A DNA stretch of 64,000 nucleotides from Pseudomonas massiliensis (GCF_000826105.1 NZ_CCYK01000006.1:186001-250000), one strand, 5' to 3'. Numbered from the stretch's first letter, positions 23,053 through 32,541 are shown. A program made the numbers and translations. The notes: generated by a model not told the origin, from the sequence alone.

Positions 23053-24987
23053 ATGCGCAGTCGACTGTCCCGCCTCGTCCCCGCCTTGCTGCTCGGCGTC
23101 CTTTCCATCAGTTCCGTGGCCCATGCCGGTGACCTTACCCTGCAAAGGCAGTATTACAACCAGGCCAAGGCAGCCCTGGCCAAGGGCAACAGCGCGCCGT
23201 ACTTCCAGTACAAGTCGATGCTGGCCGACTACCCCCTGGAGCCCTACCTGGCCTATGACGAGCTTACGGCTCGCCTACCGGGCGCCAGCGACGAGGAAAT
23301 CGAGGCCTTCATCGCCGCCCACGGCGATCTGCCGAAGATCAACTGGCTCAAGTTGCGCTGGCTGCGCATGCTGGCTGATCGCGGCGACTGGGCCACCTTT
23401 GTCCGCTACTACGACAGCAAGCTCAACTTCACCGAGCTCGACTGCCTGTACGGCCAGTACCAGCTCACCCGCCCGGATCTACGCGCCGAAGGTTACGCCA
23501 ATGCCGAGCGCCTCTGGCTCAGCGGCAAGGACCGGCCGGCGGCCTGCGACCCGCTCTTCGGCCGCTGGGCCGCCGAGGGTCAGTTGACCGAACACAAGCG
23601 CTGGCAGCGGGCCAGGCTGGCGGCCCAGGCACGCAACTATGCCCTGGCCAGGCGCATGGTCGACGGGCTGCCCACCATGCAAGTGCAGGGCAAGCGCCTG
23701 ATCGACGTGGCGCAGAAACCGGACCTGCTGGACCAGCCGGAACTGTTCCAGCCCGCCGACGAGGCCATGGCCGATGCGGTCGGCCTGGGCCTGCGCCGGC
23801 TCGCCCGCCAGGATCCGGAAAAGGCCCTTGGCCTGCTGGACACCTATGCGGCGAGCATGCGCTTCTCCGCGGACGAGAAAGTGGCCATCGCCAAGGATAT
23901 CGGCCTGGCCCTGGCCCGTCGTTATGACGGCCGCGCGCTGGACCTCATGACTCGCTACGATCCGGACCTGCGCGATGACACTGTAAGCGAGTGGCGCCTG
24001 CGCCTGCTGCTGCGCCTGGGCCGCTGGCAGGATGCCTATGAACTGACCCGGCGCCTGCCAGCGAGCCTGGCGCAGACCAACCGCTGGAGATACTGGGAAG
24101 CTCGGGCCCTGGAACTGGCGCGACCGAACGACCCCCAGGTGCCCGCCCTCTACAGGAACGTCGCCAAGGAGCGTGATTTCTATGGCTTTCTGGCGGCCGA
24201 CCGGGCCCAGGTGCCTTACCAGTTGACCAACCGCCCGCTGCCCTTGACCCAGGCCCAGTTGAACAGCGTGCGCAACGCGCCCGGGATTCGCCGGGCACTG
24301 GAGTTCTACCAGCGTGGCGAGGTAGTGGACGGGCGTCGCGAGTGGTACTACGTATCCCGGCATTTCGACCGCGACCAGATGGTCGCCCAGGCCAGGCTGG
24401 CGTATGACATGGGCTGGTACTTCCCGGCCATTCGCACCATCAGCCAGGCCCAGTATTGGGATGACCTGAACATTCGCTTCCCCATGGCGCACCGGGACGC
24501 CCTGCTGCGCGAAGCGCGCCTGCGTGGGCTGCATGCCAGCTGGGTGTTCGCGATCACCCGGCAGGAGAGCGCCTTCATGGAAGACGCCCGCTCCCCCGTG
24601 GGGGCCATGGGGCTGATGCAACTGATGCCCGCCACCGCCAAGGAAACGGCTCGAAAGTTCAGCATCCCCCTGGCCACGCCCCAGCAGGCGCTCGATCCGG
24701 ACAAGAACATCCAGCTGGGCGCCGCTTACCTGAGCGTGGTGCATGGGCAGTTCAACGGCAACCGGGTACTGGCGTCGGCCGCGTACAACGCCGGGGCGGG
24801 GCGCGTGCGGCAATGGTTGCGCGGCGCCAACCATCTGAGCTTCGACGTGTGGGTAGAGTCGATTCCCTTCGACGAAACCCGACAGTACGTTCAGAACGTG
24901 CTGTCGTACGCGGTCATCTATGGGGCCAAGCTCAACACGCCTCAGCCCATAGTGGACTGGCACGAACGCTTCTTCGACGATATCTGA
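23053..24987 (+). CDS. slt: Soluble lytic murein transglycosylase Slt
   Basis: Periplasmic family 1A lytic transglycosylase that cleaves MurNAc-GlcNAc bonds with formation of 1,6-anhydromuropeptides, feeding the NagZ recycling pathway encoded nearby. The 644-residue protein has a signal peptide with likely cleavage after AHA-25. A long superhelical U/L domain spans about 30-470. The C-terminal lysozyme-like domain has catalytic Glu505 in ITRQESAFM, followed by GAMGLMQLMPATA and AAYNAGAGRV. The architecture is complete. Confidence 0.96.
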   Translation: MRSRLSRLVPALLLGVLSISSVAHAGDLTLQRQYYNQAKAALAKGNSAPYFQYKSMLADYPLEPYLAYDELTARLPGASDEEIEAFIAAHGDLPKINWLKLRWLRMLADRGDWATFVRYYDSKLNFTELDCLYGQYQLTRPDLRAEGYANAERLWLSGKDRPAACDPLFGRWAAEGQLTEHKRWQRARLAAQARNYALARRMVDGLPTMQVQGKRLIDVAQKPDLLDQPELFQPADEAMADAVGLGLRRLARQDPEKALGLLDTYAASMRFSADEKVAIAKDIGLALARRYDGRALDLMTRYDPDLRDDTVSEWRLRLLLRLGRWQDAYELTRRLPASLAQTNRWRYWEARALELARPNDPQVPALYRNVAKERDFYGFLAADRAQVPYQLTNRPLPLTQAQLNSVRNAPGIRRALEFYQRGEVVDGRREWYYVSRHFDRDQMVAQARLAYDMGWYFPAIRTISQAQYWDDLNIRFPMAHRDALLREARLRGLHASWVFAITRQESAFMEDARSPVGAMGLMQLMPATAKETARKFSIPLATPQQALDPDKNIQLGAAYLSVVHGQFNGNRVLASAAYNAGAGRVRQWLRGANHLSFDVWVESIPFDETRQYVQNVLSYAVIYGAKLNTPQPIVDWHERFFDDI

Positions 24988-25027
24988 AGGCACGGGCTGG
25001 CGAAGCTGGCCCCAATGGCATCCCCCG

Positions 25028-25058
25028 GCGCGCTGGCGACACGCTTTCGCCAGCCTCG
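25028..25058. terminator. Hairpin between convergent slt and MOSC genes
   Basis: The stem GCTGGCGA (25032-25039)/TCGCCAGC (25047-25054) is extended by short GC-rich flanks and lies midway between the two stop codons. No T-run follows on either side, so termination is plausible but not certain. Confidence 0.4.
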
Positions 25059-25064
25059 CGCCAG

Positions 25065-25856
25065 CTACTCCAGCACCGTCACTTCCATACCTACCTCGAG
25101 CAGGCCTTCCCCTTCGGCGATGAGGTTCTGCCCGAACATGATGCCGCCCTCCCCCATCCGATAGCCCTTGAGCGTATTCAGAGGCTCCCGATCACTTTCC
25201 CGCTGATGGGTGCGCGGATCGATGGTGGTCAGGATGCAACGGGCGCAGGGGCTGGCGATTCGGAAATCGACGTTTCCTATCCGCAATCGCTTCCATCCGT
25301 CGTCTGCATAGGCCGGCGCGCCTTCAATGACCAGGTTAGGGCGAAAGCGCAACATGGCCATGTTGCGACCGACTCGAGTGGACAGATCATCGACCGATGC
25401 CTGATTGATCAACAGAAGGGGGAAACCATCGGCGAACGCCACGCGGTCATGCCCGTCGCCCACCTGGCGGGCCCGATGGGCAGGGACCTGCACCAAGCGG
25501 GCTGACTGGCCGATCAACTCGCTTACCCAATGGGCAGCGGCGTCTCCGGCGTCGGGCACGCGCAAGGCATCCTTCCAGATCACCACGCCGCGCAGGTTCC
25601 CATCCGGTTCTGGAAGGGGCACCGTCAGCGGGGCTTGCCCAGGCGCGTTCAAATCGAGGCCGCCGTCGTCTCGGTACCGAGCCACCAGACTCCCCAGGAT
25701 TGGCAGCGTACGCTGAGTCAGAAAACGCCCGCTGGCTTCGTCCACCAGCATCCAGCGTCGATCCCCGAGCAACCCCAGGGCACCCACGGGGCTGGCCTGC
25801 AAGGGCTCGGCCTGGGCGGACTTGACCGCGTAACGGTACAGGGCACTGAGGCGCAT
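25065..25856 (-). CDS. MOSC domain protein (YcbX-like)
   Basis: 263 residues: an N-terminal beta-barrel MOSC_N domain (1-120, starting RLSALYRYAVKSAQAEPL) and the MOSC domain with the conserved cysteine in SPCARCILTTIDP near 210 that would ligate molybdenum. Family members (YcbX, YiiM, mARC) use molybdenum cofactor to reduce N-hydroxylated compounds; E. coli YcbX detoxifies base analogues. Whether this one has an electron-transfer ferredoxin partner is not visible. The gene is convergent with slt. Confidence 0.88.
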   Translation of the reverse strand: MRLSALYRYAVKSAQAEPLQASPVGALGLLGDRRWMLVDEASGRFLTQRTLPILGSLVARYRDDGGLDLNAPGQAPLTVPLPEPDGNLRGVVIWKDALRVPDAGDAAAHWVSELIGQSARLVQVPAHRARQVGDGHDRVAFADGFPLLLINQASVDDLSTRVGRNMAMLRFRPNLVIEGAPAYADDGWKRLRIGNVDFRIASPCARCILTTIDPRTHQRESDREPLNTLKGYRMGEGGIMFGQNLIAEGEGLLEVGMEVTVLE

Positions 25857-25913
25857 CCGGCGACTCCAAAAGGTAGGCGCCCTAGCATAAACGAAGCCCA
25901 GCCGCGGTTCGAC

Positions 25914-26843
25914 TCAGCCGTGCTGCATTTCCAGGCGCTGACGTACCACTTCCACCAAACGGTCGGGCTGGAACTTGGACAGGAAGTTATCGCAGCCTAC
26001 CTTCTTGACCATGGACTCGTTGAAGCTACCCGACAGCGAGGTATGCAGCACTACATAGAGTTCACGCAGGCGCGGATCCTGGCGTATTTCCGTGGTCAGA
26101 CGATAGCCATCCATTTCAGGCATTTCCGCATCGGTGAACACCATGAGCAGCTTGCTGCACACGTCCTCGCCCGCGTTCGCCCAGCCTTGAAGCATGCGCA
26201 GTGCCTTCAGGCCATCACTGGCCACATGCAATACACAGCCAAGCTGGGACAAGGTATCGCGCAACTGTGACAGCGCCACGGTGGAGTCATCCACCAGGAG
26301 AATCTCACGACCGCGAGCATTGGCCAGCATCGCGTCCTCGAGTTTCTCCTTGGATACCCGCGCATTGTAGGGCACGATCTCGGCAAGCACCTTCTCCACG
26401 TCGATCACTTCCACCAGCTTGTCTTCGACACGGGTGATCGCCGTCAGGTAATGCTGGCGCCCGGCGCTTGTCGGGGGTGGCAGGATGGACTCCCAGTTCA
26501 TGTTGATGATCCGGTCGACCCCACCCACCAGGAACGCCTGTACGGAACGGTTGTATTCGGTGACGATGATCGTACTGTCAGGCCCCGGCTGCAGCGGACG
26601 CATGCCGATGGCCTGGGAAAGGTCGATCACCGGCAGCGTTTGCCCGCGCAGGTTGACCACGCCGCAGACGAAAGCATGGCGCTGGGGCATCAGGGTCAGC
26701 TTCGGCAGTTGCAGGACTTCTTGAACCTTGAACACGTTTATCGCGAACAGCTGGCGGCCTGCCAGGCGAAACATGAGGATTTCAAGGCGGTTTTCACCCA
26801 CTAGTTGGGTGCGTTGATCGACGCTATCGAGAATGCCAGCCAT
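25914..26843 (-). CDS. cheV: Chemotaxis coupling protein CheV
   Basis: 309 residues. The CheW-like coupling domain (about 15-160, GVVNLRGQTLPVIDL) links chemoreceptors to CheA. The receiver domain (180-305) has acidic residues DD185-186, phosphoacceptor Asp238 (VFTDAEMPEMDGY) and conserved Lys (FLSKFQPD). CheV phosphorylation is generally adaptive. No other chemotaxis gene is nearby, as is common for pseudomonad CheV genes. The start is at the first ATG. Confidence 0.94.
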   Translation of the reverse strand: MAGILDSVDQRTQLVGENRLEILMFRLAGRQLFAINVFKVQEVLQLPKLTLMPQRHAFVCGVVNLRGQTLPVIDLSQAIGMRPLQPGPDSTIIVTEYNRSVQAFLVGGVDRIINMNWESILPPPTSAGRQHYLTAITRVEDKLVEVIDVEKVLAEIVPYNARVSKEKLEDAMLANARGREILLVDDSTVALSQLRDTLSQLGCVLHVASDGLKALRMLQGWANAGEDVCSKLLMVFTDAEMPEMDGYRLTTEIRQDPRLRELYVVLHTSLSGSFNESMVKKVGCDNFLSKFQPDRLVEVVRQRLEMQHG

Positions 26844-27132
26844 GAGAGTCCCCGGCGGTGAGATGGAAGCATGTTCTGGCTATCGGCGCTGCCCGGGTGA
26901 ACTTGAGCAGAGGCGACAAGGGGTCAAGGCATACGGCCTGCTGGCGGCGCCCGGTTACATGCGATGCCCGGCGCCGTTGAAAAGGAGCATCAGGGAAACC
27001 CTTAGGAACCCTGCGGGCACGCCTGATGTTCGAAACACTGGCCAACCCTTAACGTGGCTTCATTCTCGGAAGAATGGAGCCCCACCATGAACCTTGCACT
27101 TGCTCCGTACCCCCTCAGCCCAGGCACTCGTC

Positions 27133-27516
27133 ATGTGTGAGGGGGCTGAGTCCGCCAAGCTGATGGGCCGACTCCTGGACTGCATGGAGCATCTGAGCCT
27201 GCTCGAGAGCGACCGGGACGCATCCCAGGCGCTGCACGACAATCTTTTCCGCCTGGCTGCCCTTTTTCAGGAAGGTGACGGTTCACTTGCAACCTTTGCC
27301 GAACGCATGGCCCTGGCGCTCGGCCGACTATTGTACGCCGAGCAAGGCTTGCAGGGACCGGCGCTGATGGCATGCAAGGCCTGCCTTGACCTGCTGGGCT
27401 GGCAGGTGGAATTGAACGACCCCCACATGGACGATGCTGAACAGGCCGAGCTCCTGGCACGCCTGGCTGAATGCTGCGCGCGCATACCCCACGGGGCGAC
27501 CGCCGGCGCTGCCTAG
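27133..27516 (+). CDS. Hypothetical protein, possibly with a frameshifted 5' end
   Basis: 127 residues from ATG 27133: a soluble, helical, leucine-rich protein with several cysteines (ACKACL, ECCAR) and no membrane segment. No family is recognised. The start is uncertain. The good ribosome binding site GGAG before ATG 27087 belongs to a frame that stops after 17 codons, yet its codons run into this frame if one C is removed from the five-C run at 27110-27114. Either the gene has a shorter start or the window carries a frameshift at that run. It lies between cheV and the two-component genes. Confidence 0.5.
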   Translation: MCEGAESAKLMGRLLDCMEHLSLLESDRDASQALHDNLFRLAALFQEGDGSLATFAERMALALGRLLYAEQGLQGPALMACKACLDLLGWQVELNDPHMDDAEQAELLARLAECCARIPHGATAGAA

Positions 27517-27590
27517 GAAGAACGAGCGACCGATCGGATGCGAGGTGCTAACATGCGGCGTCATACGCCCTCTTGCGCACTACGTCTGCG

Positions 27591-28490
27591 ATGATGCCTG
27601 CCACTACGCCTACCTCCGCACTCTCGTCCGGGCTATATACCCAACCCCTGGCCCGCCGTCTGACCGTAGCTGGCGTTACCCTGGGTTGCCTTGCCCTGGA
27701 CGGTTTCGCCTGGCTCGACCAGGCGCCCTTCAACGGTTCCCTGTTGTTCGCCAACGCGGCCTTGATCATCGCGCTGTTCGCGCTGGCCCATGTGCGCCAG
27801 GCACCGGAAGGGGCTATCGCACTGCGCCCGGAGGAGCTGGCTGGGCACATGAGCCGAGCCCGTGAAGGCGAGCGTGAACGTCTTGGCCGCGACCTTCATG
27901 ACGAGATTGGCCAGCTGCTGACCGCTGCCCGTCTGCAAGTGGACTGGCTTGACCGGCGACTGCCCGCGGAACTGGCAGAATCGGTAGCCACCCTGCGCGC
28001 GACCTTGGCGGACTGCCTGGGTACTGTACGCGACATGTCCACGCTGCTCAGCCCCCATCAACTGGCCAGCCTGGGCCTGGAACTATGCCTGCGCAACCAC
28101 CTGCGCAAAGCCCTGGCCGAGACGGACCTGGACTGGAGCCTGGACTGTCGCCAGCGGCTGGACGGCCTGCCGGCGGACATTCAGGTCGCGGCCTTTCGGA
28201 TCATCCAGGAAGGCGTGACCAACCTGCTGCGCCACGCCCGAGCGCGAAACCTCTGGGTAGAAGTCGCCCGTGAAAAACAGGGGTTGTGGATTCGCATCGC
28301 CGACGATGGCGAAGGCTTCGATACCGCCGCCGTCCCGCCGGGTCGGGGCCTGGCCGGCATGGCTGAACGCACCCAGGCCCTGCGCGGGCACCTGAAGGTC
28401 TATAGCGCGCCGGGCGAAGGCACGCGGGTCGAAGCGCTGCTGCCATGGCCCGGCCGGGCCAGCCGCCGGGCCGCCAAGGCCCGATCGTGA
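27591..28490 (+). CDS. NarX-type sensor histidine kinase
   Basis: Two hydrophobic helices near the N-terminus (roughly residues 24-41 and 48-66) are followed by the HisKA_3 dimerisation domain, with His in RERLGRDLHDEIGQLL (His103 counted from the 27591 ATG), and a HATPase_c domain containing ILREGVTNLLRHARA-like and GEGFDTA/GRGLAGM motifs. No extracellular or PAS sensor domain is visible, so the stimulus may be membrane-sensed or supplied by a partner. It overlaps the response-regulator gene by GTGA, so the pair is translationally coupled. The start codon is uncertain; a TTG 18 bases upstream is possible. Confidence 0.9.
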   Translation: MMPATTPTSALSSGLYTQPLARRLTVAGVTLGCLALDGFAWLDQAPFNGSLLFANAALIIALFALAHVRQAPEGAIALRPEELAGHMSRAREGERERLGRDLHDEIGQLLTAARLQVDWLDRRLPAELAESVATLRATLADCLGTVRDMSTLLSPHQLASLGLELCLRNHLRKALAETDLDWSLDCRQRLDGLPADIQVAAFRIIQEGVTNLLRHARARNLWVEVAREKQGLWIRIADDGEGFDTAAVPPGRGLAGMAERTQALRGHLKVYSAPGEGTRVEALLPWPGRASRRAAKARS

Positions 28491-29143
28491 CCTGCAGGCT
28501 GGTGCTGGTCGATGACCACGCGCTGATTCGCGCCGGGGTCAAGGCGCTGGTGGCGGACATTCCAGGCTATACCGTGGTAGGCGAAGCCGGCGACGGTTGG
28601 CAGCTTTCGGAGCTGGTTCGGCGCAGCCGGGCGGACATCGTGCTCCTGGACCTGGCCATGAAGGGCACCGGGGGCCTGGAAGCCCTTCGTCAGTTGCGTC
28701 GCGGGGGGCCGGCCTGCCGCGTGCTGGTACTGTCCATGCACCATGAATCGGAAACCATACTCCACGCCCTGCAAGCCGGGGCTGATGGCTACCTTCTCAA
28801 GGATGCCACGGCCAACGAGCTAGAGCAGGCTTTGCAGGCACTGCGCCACGGTGAACGCTATCTCAGCCCGGGCGTCACCCACGCGGTCATCGATCAGGCC
28901 GTACTGGCCCAACGCATGGCACGTCCTGCCATCGAGGCACCAACGCTGACCGGCCGCCAGATGGAGATTCTGCGGTTGATCGTACGCGGCACTTCGACCC
29001 GGGGCATCGCCGAGGGCCTGGGCCTGAGCATCAAGACGGTAGAAACCCACCGCGCTCAGATCATGAAGCGCCTGCAGATCTTCGATGTTCCAGGCCTGGT
29101 CCTTTATGCGGTACGCGAACGTATCATCAGCCTGGACGACTGA
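28487..29143 (+). CDS. NarL/FixJ-type response regulator
   Basis: 218 residues. The receiver domain has acidic DD9-10, phosphoacceptor Asp55 (IVLLDLAMKG) and Lys (YLLKDAT). The C-terminal LuxR-type helix-turn-helix has LTGRQMEILRLIVRGTSTRGIAEGLGLSIKTVETHRAQIMKRL. The GTG start overlaps the kinase stop, and the two form a cognate pair. Target genes are not evident. The gene ends 17 bases inside the convergent yegS coding sequence. Confidence 0.92.
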   Translation: MTCRLVLVDDHALIRAGVKALVADIPGYTVVGEAGDGWQLSELVRRSRADIVLLDLAMKGTGGLEALRQLRRGGPACRVLVLSMHHESETILHALQAGADGYLLKDATANELEQALQALRHGERYLSPGVTHAVIDQAVLAQRMARPAIEAPTLTGRQMEILRLIVRGTSTRGIAEGLGLSIKTVETHRAQIMKRLQIFDVPGLVLYAVRERIISLDD

Positions 29144-30026
29144 GCAGTTGGCATCCCCGGGGCAAATGCAGTCGCACCGCGCCGGGCCGTGCACAAAAGC
29201 GCAGGTCGGTGCCTTGCAGCGGCTCGCCGTCCAGGTTGATATCCAGCCCCTGGGCGCCCTGGATTTCCACCCATGGCAAACGCGCGCGAACGAACAGCGT
29301 ATCCAGGCCCAGCCCACCGGCCAACAAGTCCTTGAGCGTGGACACCACCTCGGTCGGGGCCGGCAGGATGCTCACGTCCAGCAGGCCATCGTCCACCGTT
29401 GCCTCGGGACACAACAGATGCCCACCACCGGCCTGCCGGCCATTGCCGATGCCCAAGGCCAGGAGGTCACCTTCCCAGGCGAAGCCCGGTCCCTTGAGCA
29501 CACCGGAGGCAGCCCGCAATTCGCTGAAGCGGGTCAGGCCAGTGAACAGATAGGCCGCCCCGCCCAATACCTTCTTCAGGTCTTCGGACGTGTTGGCGGT
29601 TACCTGACTGCCGAAACCGCCGGTCGCCATGTTGAGGAACAGCTGGCCACCCACTTCTCCCAAGTCCACGGGCCGTGCCGGGGTATCCAGCAAGGCAAGC
29701 GCTTCGGCGGGTTCGAGCGGCACGCCGGCTGCCCTGGCGAAGTCGTTGGCCGTACCCAGTGGCAGCAATGCCAGGCTCGCCTCCCCGGCGGCCGGATGCA
29801 GCGCCAAGGCCTCGGCCACGTCACGGAGGGTGCCATCGCCGCCCCCCGCGATCAAGGTACGGTAGCCCGCGCAGAGACCCTCTTCTACCAGCCTGGCGGC
29901 ATCTCCACCCTCCCAGGTCAGGCGTACCGCAATGTCCCAGCCGGATTTGCGTCGCGCCATTACCGCCGCGCGGACATCTTCGTTCAGCGCCTGCTTACCA
30001 TGCAGGATCAACCACGCCTTGCCCAT
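29127..30026 (-). CDS. yegS: Lipid kinase YegS-like (diacylglycerol/phosphatidylglycerol kinase family)
   Basis: 299 residues with the diacylglycerol-kinase catalytic fold: the GGGDGTLRDVAEAL nucleotide-binding loop near 61-74, PLGTANDFARA, and the C-terminal domain with IGNGRQAGGG and DDGLLDV. E. coli YegS phosphorylates phosphatidylglycerol in vitro; the physiological lipid substrate is unresolved. It is the first gene transcribed toward the response regulator, with which it overlaps by 17 bases at the 3' end. Confidence 0.93.
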   Translation of the reverse strand: MGKAWLILHGKQALNEDVRAAVMARRKSGWDIAVRLTWEGGDAARLVEEGLCAGYRTLIAGGGDGTLRDVAEALALHPAAGEASLALLPLGTANDFARAAGVPLEPAEALALLDTPARPVDLGEVGGQLFLNMATGGFGSQVTANTSEDLKKVLGGAAYLFTGLTRFSELRAASGVLKGPGFAWEGDLLALGIGNGRQAGGGHLLCPEATVDDGLLDVSILPAPTEVVSTLKDLLAGGLGLDTLFVRARLPWVEIQGAQGLDINLDGEPLQGTDLRFCARPGAVRLHLPRGCQLLSRPG

Positions 30027-30105
30027 GTGCCTAGCTCCCCTAACCCAAGCGACTCAGGTTCATATGACCACGGCCAGGGCAAAATGGCGCCACGCTTCGT
30101 GGGAA

Positions 30106-31299
30106 TCAGGACAAGAGTTCTGTCATGGGAATGAAGCGCACCTGATCGCCCGGCCTTACCGCGTGCCCTTCGGGCACTTCTACCAGCCCGTCGGCCCAGG
30201 CGGCGCTGCGCAGCACGCCTGAGCTCTGGTTGGGATACAGCACGGCCTGCCCGTCTTCGATGCGTGCCCTGAGAAATTCCCGCCGGCTGCCACTTGGCCA
30301 GGCGAACGCAGCGGCGGCCATGTGCCCGCGAGGGGTTACCCGGGACGCGCCCATTCGCCGCAGCAGATAAGGCCGCGCCAACAGAGCGAAGGTCACCAGG
30401 GTAGAGGCCGGGTTCCCAGGCAGACCGATCACCAGGGTGCCCTGGTAACGTCCCACGGTCAGTGGCTTGCCTGGCTTGATCGCCAGTTTCCACAGCGCCA
30501 GTTCGCCCCCCTCGCGCAGCGCTTGGCCGAGGCAGTCGGCGTCGCCCACGGACACCCCCCCGGTGGTCAGGATCAAATCCAGACCGTGCAGCGCGGCCAG
30601 CGCCTCGCGGGTCCTGGCCAGGTCATCGGTGACGATGCCGGCGTCCACGACCTCGCAGCCGGTACGCTCCAGCCAGCTGCAGAGTAATCGTCGATTGCTG
30701 TTGTAGATCTGCCCAGGCCCCAGTGGCTGGCCCGGCTCTACCAACTCGTCGCCGGTGGACAATACCGCCACGCGGGCCTTGCGGCGCACCGGCAGGCTGG
30801 CTATGCCCAGGGTCGCGGCCAGGCCCAGCTCGATGGGTCCCAGGCGCGTCCCGGCTTGCATTACCACTTCCCCGGCATGACACTCCTGCGCACGCGGTCG
30901 GACGTTCAGGCCCGGGCGTGGCGGCGCGCTAAAGCTCACGCGGCCCTCGGCATCCAAGTGCGCGTTCTCCTGCATCTGCACGCAGTCAGCGCCCTGGGGC
31001 AAGGGCGCGCCGGTAAAGATGCGAGCGCAGGTACCAGGCTCCAGGGCCGAAGGCGCATGCCCGGCGAAGATCCGCTGCGTGACCTCCAAGGGCTGCCCTT
31101 GCCAATCCGCGCTGGCCAGGGCGTAACCATCCATGGCGCTGTTCGGCCAGGGGGGAAGATCGGTGACGGCTTGCAGTGGCTCGGCCAGCACCCGCCCATC
31201 GAGTGCTTCCAGCAGCAGGGTCTCGACACCATCGAGGGGTTCGGCTTCAGCCAATGCCAGCAGGCGTTGCAGCGCTTCACCCAGCGGCATGAGCGTCAT
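30106..31299 (-). CDS. moeA: Molybdopterin molybdenumtransferase MoeA
   Basis: Inserts molybdate into adenylylated molybdopterin, the last step of Mo-cofactor formation. The 397-residue protein has DLPPWPNSAMDGYAL, the IFTGAPLPQGADCV motif, the MoCF fold with LSTGDEL and TTGGVSVGDADCL, and the GLPGNPAST loop. ATG 31299 (MTLMPLGEAL) is preceded by AAGGGTGGCAGC. It follows moaB by ten bases and forms an operon with it; the cofactor would serve the nitrate system and MOSC-type proteins. Confidence 0.94.
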   Translation of the reverse strand: MTLMPLGEALQRLLALAEAEPLDGVETLLLEALDGRVLAEPLQAVTDLPPWPNSAMDGYALASADWQGQPLEVTQRIFAGHAPSALEPGTCARIFTGAPLPQGADCVQMQENAHLDAEGRVSFSAPPRPGLNVRPRAQECHAGEVVMQAGTRLGPIELGLAATLGIASLPVRRKARVAVLSTGDELVEPGQPLGPGQIYNSNRRLLCSWLERTGCEVVDAGIVTDDLARTREALAALHGLDLILTTGGVSVGDADCLGQALREGGELALWKLAIKPGKPLTVGRYQGTLVIGLPGNPASTLVTFALLARPYLLRRMGASRVTPRGHMAAAAFAWPSGSRREFLRARIEDGQAVLYPNQSSGVLRSAAWADGLVEVPEGHAVRPGDQVRFIPMTELLS

Positions 31300-31309
31300 G
31301 CTGCCACCC

Positions 31310-31849
31310 TTATCCACGGCTTTCACAGGGCGCGGCCTTCTTCAGGTGCGGAACGAAGTTGCACGGTCGATGGCGGTTATCCAACTGCTGCGCAAGGATG
31401 CCGTCCCAGCCTGTGCGGCAGGCATTGGTCGAGCCGGGGAGGCAGCACACCAGTGTACCGTTGGCCAGCCCCGCCAAGGCCCTGGACTGCACGGTGGAGG
31501 TACCGATATCAGCCACGGATAGCTGCCGGAACAGCTCGCCGAAACCGTCGATATGCTTGTCCAGCAGGCAAGCCACGGCTTCGGGCGTGCTATCGCGCCC
31601 GGTGAAGCCGGTGCCGCCGGTGATCAGCACCACCTGGACTTCATCATCGGCGATCCATCCAGCGACCTGGGCACGGATCTTATAGAGGTCGTCCTTGAGC
31701 AACACGCGCGTGGCCAGGCGATGGCCGGCCGCGGTAAGCCGATCCACGAACAGTTGGCCGGAAGTATCGGTTTCCCGGGTACGGGTATCGCTGACAGTAA
31801 GCACGGCGATGTTGAGCGGGACGAAGGGGGCATCGGCCTTGGATGACAT
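31310..31849 (-). CDS. moaB: Molybdenum cofactor biosynthesis protein MoaB
   Basis: 179 residues of the MogA/MoaB fold (MPT-binding), with LNIAVLTVSDTRTRETDTSG and LITGGTGFTGRDSTPEA and a GSTNA loop near 140. The family adenylylates molybdopterin (MogA role) or, in some bacteria, is of unclear function. It is the first gene of the moaB-moeA pair on the minus strand and is divergent from mobA, so Mo-cofactor genes are clustered. The length is normal. Confidence 0.92.
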   Translation of the reverse strand: MSSKADAPFVPLNIAVLTVSDTRTRETDTSGQLFVDRLTAAGHRLATRVLLKDDLYKIRAQVAGWIADDEVQVVLITGGTGFTGRDSTPEAVACLLDKHIDGFGELFRQLSVADIGTSTVQSRALAGLANGTLVCCLPGSTNACRTGWDGILAQQLDNRHRPCNFVPHLKKAAPCESRG

Positions 31850-31920
31850 GGCGCGTTCCAGTTGTTGAATGAAAACCGGAATGTTATATCACAGGGCCTA
31901 TTCCCTGCCGTAGAGCCGCC

Positions 31921-32541
31921 ATGACCGCTTTGTCCGTTTTGCCGTCCACCTCGGTGCTTATCCTCGCCGGAGGCAGGGGCGCGCGGGTGAATGGACAAGA
32001 CAAGGGCCTGCTGCCCTGGCGCGGCCGTCCCATGGTAGCGCATCTGCATCAGCAGGTACGCGCGCTGACGGACGATCTGATCATTTCCTGCAACCGCAAC
32101 GCCGAAATCTACACTCGGTGGGCCGACCGCCTGGCCACGGATGAACAGCCCGGCTTCCCTGGCCCCATGGCTGGCCTGTGCGCCGGGTTGGCCCTGGCAC
32201 GACATAGCCGGATACTGGTGCTGCCCTGCGACGTCCCGGGCATGGACCAGGCACTCGTGTTGCAGATGCTGGCCCAACAGGCGCAGGTGCCCGGGGTACC
32301 GCTGGCACTACGTCAGGGCGGCCATTGGGAGCCCTTGCTGTGCGTGCTACCCTGCTCTGCCCGGGAGGCATTCGAAATGGCCTGGAGACAAGGTGAGCGC
32401 AGCCCGCGACGGGTGCTTCAAGCGCTTGGAACCCTCGCTCTGGATTGCCCTGCCGGCGATGCCCGCCTGGGTAACCTCAACACCCTCGAACTGATTCAGA
32501 ACCAGCCCGCCCCCGAATCCGGAACTGACGTACCGGTTTGA
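31921..32541 (+). CDS. mobA: Molybdenum cofactor guanylyltransferase MobA
   Basis: Attaches GMP to molybdopterin to form the bis-MGD cofactor used by DMSO-reductase family enzymes such as nitrate reductase. The 206-residue protein has the nucleotidyltransferase motif LILAGGRGARVNGQDKGLLPW (P-loop-like GGxGxR), followed by PCDVPGMDQALV. It is divergent from moaB, with a 71-base shared promoter region. It is a complete standard MobA. Confidence 0.93.
   Translation: MTALSVLPSTSVLILAGGRGARVNGQDKGLLPWRGRPMVAHLHQQVRALTDDLIISCNRNAEIYTRWADRLATDEQPGFPGPMAGLCAGLALARHSRILVLPCDVPGMDQALVLQMLAQQAQVPGVPLALRQGGHWEPLLCVLPCSAREAFEMAWRQGERSPRRVLQALGTLALDCPAGDARLGNLNTLELIQNQPAPESGTDVPV

Noticed and set aside
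21648..23132. Open frame antisense to uup running into slt
   Set aside because: Covered by two well-supported genes, with no recognisable product.
23479..24993. Long open frame antisense to slt
   Set aside because: Fully covered by slt, which has complete catalytic motifs; no independent support.
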